Shown: piece by piece, positions 55,301 through 61,300 of the stretch | Layout: each line of letters begins with the position of its first letter | How positions within the stretch are numbered: position 1 is the stretch's first letter | NCBI GenBank assembly: GCA_963457665.1 | Contig: OY735215.1 | Span: 34,900,172-34,964,171 of the forward strand | Direction of reading: 5' to 3' | Length of the DNA stretch: 64,000 bases | DNA from: Thysanoteuthis rhombus | Lineage: Eukaryota > Mollusca > Cephalopoda > Oegopsida > Thysanoteuthidae | The notes under the pieces: model-generated | The model's input: the letters and a program-made list of their open reading frames with translations, nothing else | Told to the model about the DNA's origin: nothing | The model's database searches: none | Made by a program: the position numbers and the translations under genes

Positions 55301-58300
55301 TGAATAGGAAAAGTTAATAAAAAAAACAAAAAAACAAAGGTGAACTTAGTTTTGTAGATATGCTTTGAAGCAGATAAGGAGTCCTGGCAATTAGCCAGAC
55401 AGGTAAATCTGAAGGCAGTAGATAAACGAGTTTCCCTGACAAATAGAGAAAACTGCTGAGATTTTGCGGCAGGTGAAAATATATGATGTATTGGCAGGCT
55501 TTTAGAGGTTGATTGAAAAAGAAATAGTATAGAATTTGTAGTAGGTAGCGAGATTAGTCAGAAAAGTAAATGAGAGGTACTGGTGGAGAACTTTTGAGCA
55601 AGTTACAGGAAAGGAAAAAGAAAGGTAAAACTGAAGCAAAAAATTTTAAGCAGCTTCGATAAGTTCAAAATTTCCTATACATACAATGTTGTCTGCTTCT
55701 TCTATCTATCTATTTTCTATTTATATGATGAAAAATGACCTTTTCTCCTTGTTTTTTTAAAATTTTTGTTTTTGATTTTCTGTCATTATCATCAACGCTC
55801 TTTTAATGCCCATCGTTAGACGTCGACCTTCCCCAGGATTTGCTGCACCTCTATCATGGGTGTAATGGAGCCATTACAGTATGAATGTCTTGTTAGTTTC
55901 TCCATCTAGCATTCTGCTGGCCTCGGTTGCGCATCTCTGGGGATCCATGTTGAGAGTCATGATGCCCATCGGTTGTCTGCCATTCTAGCAATATGACTAG
56001 CCCATTGCCATTTGAGTTTTCTAATGGATTTTATGATGTATTGGACTCCTGTTTTCTCCTTGATACATTGTGCTGTCTTGTGATCTCTCCATGTGAATTT
56101 GAGCATGATTCTCTCATGTGCATGTTGCATTCTTTTCAGTCTGCAGGTCAGTCTTGGTAAGGTTCCATGTTTCAGCTCCATAGGTGACTATCAGGAGCAT
56201 CCATTGGTTGAATACCCTTCTTTTTAGGATTAATAGGATCCTCTTGTTTTTGAAGGTTGAGCTTGCTCTGCCAAAGACTTGCCACTCTAGAGTGATTCTT
56301 TGCTTGATTTCTTCTTTCGAGGATTTGTTGTCCGAGGTAGATGAGTAAAAGTTAAATGAAATTTATATTTTGCTAATATAAATATCTTGACCTACCATTT
56401 GAAACAATGGACTCTTCCACTTATACGAGTTCAGTCACTTTTTAACAAGACCTCTGATCAAATTCATAAGATGTGAATATTCATTTACGCTATTAAGAAC
56501 TTTGAGCGGTTTCTTCACATTCTCTTATGATTTAATCCTTCACTACTTCAAACACCACAGAAACATGGGTAGATATTTTTACCAAATGCATTTCAGCCAC
56601 CTGACTGTGTGTGTGTGTGCATATATTTAAAAGTTGATATTATTTCTTGAGCTACAATGCTTAGTTTTTTTTGGTTTTTTTTTTTCTTATTTTGGAACTT
56701 GAACATTGTATTCATATGAATGTTAAGAAAACTGAACATTGTAACTCTAGAAATAAAGAAAATATCAACTTTTTTAAAATGGTTCACTAGGAACTTACGT
56801 TTTGCCATATACAAAATACTTGATGCTAAGTATGGTACATAAATAGCAAGCTCAAGGTTTTGGAGAGGAATTAGATTTTGTCTCAATTTTTGTAGTTTGA
56901 ACATAGATTCAAAAATGTTTTGGAAATGCTCCTAATTTTTGATTTGATTTGAAATGAAATATTGGTCAACCTCTTAAATGAAAATGGTCGATAATATTGG
57001 CTTGCCCCCACTTACATAGAGATCCCACTTAGCGTACCACTTTCCATGAAAATCTGTTAGATATATGTAAACTACTTAATCCCTGTTAAAAAAAATAATG
57101 CATGTATTTGGGTTTCTGTGGGGTGATTCCTTTTTAGAAAAGTAACTACTGAGCTTATTTAAGTGGACAAGTATTGCTTCAAATGGTGTGGGGTAAGAGA
57201 TATTTTAATCAGCAAAATTGTTACCTTTAATTTCAAGAGTTAATTGTTATGGACTGAGATACAGAAAAAAGTCACTCTGTTCATTAAATAGATAGAAGAT
57301 TAGTCTATATTTAAAAAAAGATTGAATTAAAGTTTTTGGATCAAAAATGAAAATTACCTACTTTTTTGTGCAGGACTTAACAAAACGTACTGCGAAATTG
57401 TCCGCTGATTGCGAACAGTTTGAAAAAGCTTATGATTCTGCCCAGTCTTGGATTGCATCAGCAAATCAAAAACTTTCAGAGTGCTCCAGTGCTGGTGGAG
57501 ACAAATCTACTGTACAGAAACAAATCACAAAATTACAGGTAAGTTCATTTTTAATACTGGCATCTCCTTAATTCAAATACTTTATGTATGTGTGAATAGA
57601 TACCTGAACCAATTACAACCAAGCTTTGTGTTATCTAACCATCCTCTAGAATTTCCAAATCAGGAGTTTTAAGAAAGTCTCTTATGAAAATTCAGCATTA
57701 GTGATACTTGACTTTTGAACTTATAAGAACATAATTTAATTGTACATTCTTTGTACTGGTAATATTTGGACAACTTTCTTTAATCACTATTTTGAACCCG
57801 TTTCCAGGTCTTTGTTAGAATGTTTAGCTGATGAACCTTCTAGAATAAACTTGGAGGGCATACCAGACAAAATGGAAAAACTGAACTGAATTAGTCAATT
57901 TTGGATTTTTGAATATTTCTTGAACCAGTTACTATATCTAGTCAAATAAAACTTTGGTATGTGAAAAATGGGCTGGCTTGGTGATTGCGAATGCAATGGT
58001 TACACAGTACATAAGCTCATTCAATGGCGTCTCACTGCTAACTGAGTAACAACGAGTGTTCACACATGTGCAGTAAAGTAAGCTCTGATTAGTTGACAAC
58101 TTACATCAAGGCAAGATAACTGGTTCTTGATCTATTTGAAATAGCTGTATACTTTCAGGAAAGACCTTGCACATATAATTCAGACTGATTTCTACAGTGA
58201 GTCAATTTGAGAAGGAACTGGTGGCCATTTAATCAGCACCAATTGAATTTTGTTCTTGAAATATCGTCCATGTTTATCGATAACGATTTAAAAAATTCTT

Positions 58301-61300
58301 TCAGAGCTGAGATAGAGCATTGTCCATATGAAAAATATTCTTATTAGATTAATTTGAGACAGGAAGATAAAATTGTTCTTGCATTGAGTTTGATCCTTAC
58401 TATTGTGATCTTTAGCTAGGTTTATCAAGTAATATATATAATAACCTGATTGTTATTTTTGTTATTGCTTATCCTCTCACAATGTGTCCAGGAACTGGTT
58501 GTCACCAAAGAGGAAGGCCAGTTGCTGACCCACACAGCTATCACATTCGGGGAGCCTCTGAAAGTTAGTTTGTCCCCACAAAGCAGAGATGAGTTACAGC
58601 AAAAACTTGATTGCTGCCAAAAAGATTGGGATGAACTAGTTAGTAACATGGTAGAGTCCAAAGTGTTACTAGAGTCCAACCTTTTGCAGTGGAGTGATTT
58701 TACAGACAGTTATAACCAGGTGCACAAGTGGGTTGCAGATATGGAGAAGAGGTTGAAGGAAGATAAACAACCCAAAGTTGACTTGATTGAAATGAAAGCC
58801 TATTTGCAAAAGATGAAGGTGAGTGTATTGTCAAATTTTTTAACTGCATTTCTGATAGAATAATATATGAAGACCTTTTCTCTTTCCCGACCCCCCAGTG
58901 TCAAATTCTCATACTTTGGCAAGGAATGTACTTGATAGAATCTTCCAAGGGGCAAGAAAATTCATAGGGGACAATAGTATGGCTTAATAATGATTTTTAT
59001 TAAAAAAAAAATGTTCTTGTTTGTTTTTTTAAAAAGTTGATTTTATGATTATCAAAGATTTTTTATGGCAGTTTCATCTTATTCATAGTTGGGATACATT
59101 TGTTATAGTTGTATTATGAACATGTTTGATATCATTTGAATATTAGAAACTGTCAACCATTACATAGGTTTCTTCAGTGAAGTTTTCTAGGGCAGAAAAT
59201 TTTAACATTTACTCTTCATGTCTAGAAAAAGGTTTTTTTTTTGTTTGTTTTAAAAAAAAAAAAAAATTCTCTTAAATATTTTTTTTTAGTGGCGAGTTCA
59301 ATTTGCAATGTAATGTATGGTAAATTATCTCCTTAGCTTGGGTCTGGTTGTTTTTTCATTGTTTTTCTTTAATTCAAACCTTGATAGTGATCTCCACTAA
59401 ATGAAAGACAAGAGATGGAATTTATTCATTGATTACCCCCTTTTCCAATTTTTTTAATTGATCACCCCGATGCTGCTTACTGCCAAGACGTTAGTCATGT
59501 GAAGGTTTCTATTTGGTGACTAACCAGACCTGTTCTTTTATTTTTCTCACCAGAATACTTATCAAGATATTGTGTCTTATGCTCCCATTATTGAGTCTGC
59601 TGTCCAGCAAGGTCAAAAACTGAATACATCCCAGTCTTCAAATGAAGCAACGGTAGACATTTCTCAAATTTCAAGCAAATACAGTGTTCTCAAAGAAAAA
59701 GCTCAAGTAAGTTTTCCATTTTACAGAATGATCCAAATGTTTTTTCTTCTATTCAAGAGAATTCTGATAATCAAAAATCAAGTTTTTCTTTTATTTTTTA
59801 CTAGACTGTCATACCTGATATAAAAAAAAAATCCTGATACCTCATTCAAGCTAATCTGATTCAATTCTTTGGTCCAATGTATTAGGAATCTAAATCAGTT
59901 TAGCTCATTTTAAAGTTTTGTTTCATGAAAGTTTTCAAAAAGATAATGTGTTAAGTCTTGTAATTTTTCAAAGTTCAATGTCTTTTTTTCTGTATGCCAA
60001 ATTACATAATCAGATGAGTTACTCTGCTTATACCTCATCCAGGCTAATCTAAATTAATTTGTATTTTGAAGTAAATCTAAATCTATTCTTATGGCTCTTA
60101 TTACAGTTTCTGCCAAAAGTGAGTGGGAATAATGCCAGCAATTTTATTGCACATTTTTTTTTTTCAAATTTAATTTTAGACTCAATTAACAGAGGCTGAG
60201 ACCCAAGTGGGTCAGTACCAGAACTTCCATGACTCCTGTGAGCATTTCAGAACTTGGTTTAAAAGTGCCAAGGAGAGCCTAGCTGTTTGTGCTGACATGG
60301 ATGGAGATAGATCTTCAATTGGAATCAAGATGAACAGATTAAAGGTGTGTTTGCATAACCATCATTATGGTTATTAATTTTGACCTCAACAAATTTTATT
60401 GTAAGAGTGACAACTTTTTGCTCTTACTACACAGGCAGTTAGAATAGTTATTGAAGATTTGTTTTCTTCAGTGCTCATTTATTCATTATTTTCCCAGTCA
60501 ACCATTGTGGCATTTTTTACCTTATTTCCTGGACCTTTCTTTCATTCATCTCTTTTTCTCTTCTCCTTCCCACTTTCCCTCTTGTAATTCAGATAACATC
60601 ATTTCTATTCAAAGAAGTCTATTTTAAGTATGCCTTATTTTATATACACAGTGTGTAAATTATTTTTTTTACTCCTTTCTTTTACTTTTTTTTTTTTTTT
60701 TCAGAACCAAATAGAAGACAGTAAAATTGGCAAGCAACTTCTTGAACAGGCTGAGGCGGCTAGTAATGTTATCCTACCAAACATTGCTCCTCTTGGTAAG
60801 ACCAAGTGTGAACGTGAGCTGAAAAACCTGAGGCAAGACTATGAAGATAATGAGAACCAGCTCAGTGGGGTGAAAAGCAGACTGCAGAAATGCAATGCTC
60901 TGTGGGATCAGTTTGAGACAGATGTTCAGGCATTTGATTCTCAACTCAAGGGAATCGAAAGTGCTTTGCGAGAAGATATTCAACCAAAAGCAAATTTGCA
61001 AGAAAAGAAGCAACTTTTGACTGGCTATCAGGTTGGTGCCTTCAATATTTTATGTATAATTGTCTTTACTCTTGAAAAATTCTTGCAGAGCATAGGGCCA
61101 TAACCACACCACACCAGGAGACCTGTTTCTGAGCAGTTCTCCAAGCTGGGCTCATGGTGGTTCTGGCTTGTTTAGCCTTACTTGATTCATCTTCTCCAGG
61201 TCCACTTGCAAGTCTACTCCGGCCTTGGATTCCAGTCTGCCACTTAGGGTGATTTTTCACTCTCTAACTGGGTTTTTATGTTCCAGGTCCATATCTTGGC

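Larger units (their letters stand above)
53896..57373 (+). other. Intron B9-C9
   Basis: 3,478 bp, rich in minus-strand retroelement remains (54212-55260 and 55790-56340). The rest, 56340-57373, is AT-rich and unassigned. Confidence 0.8.
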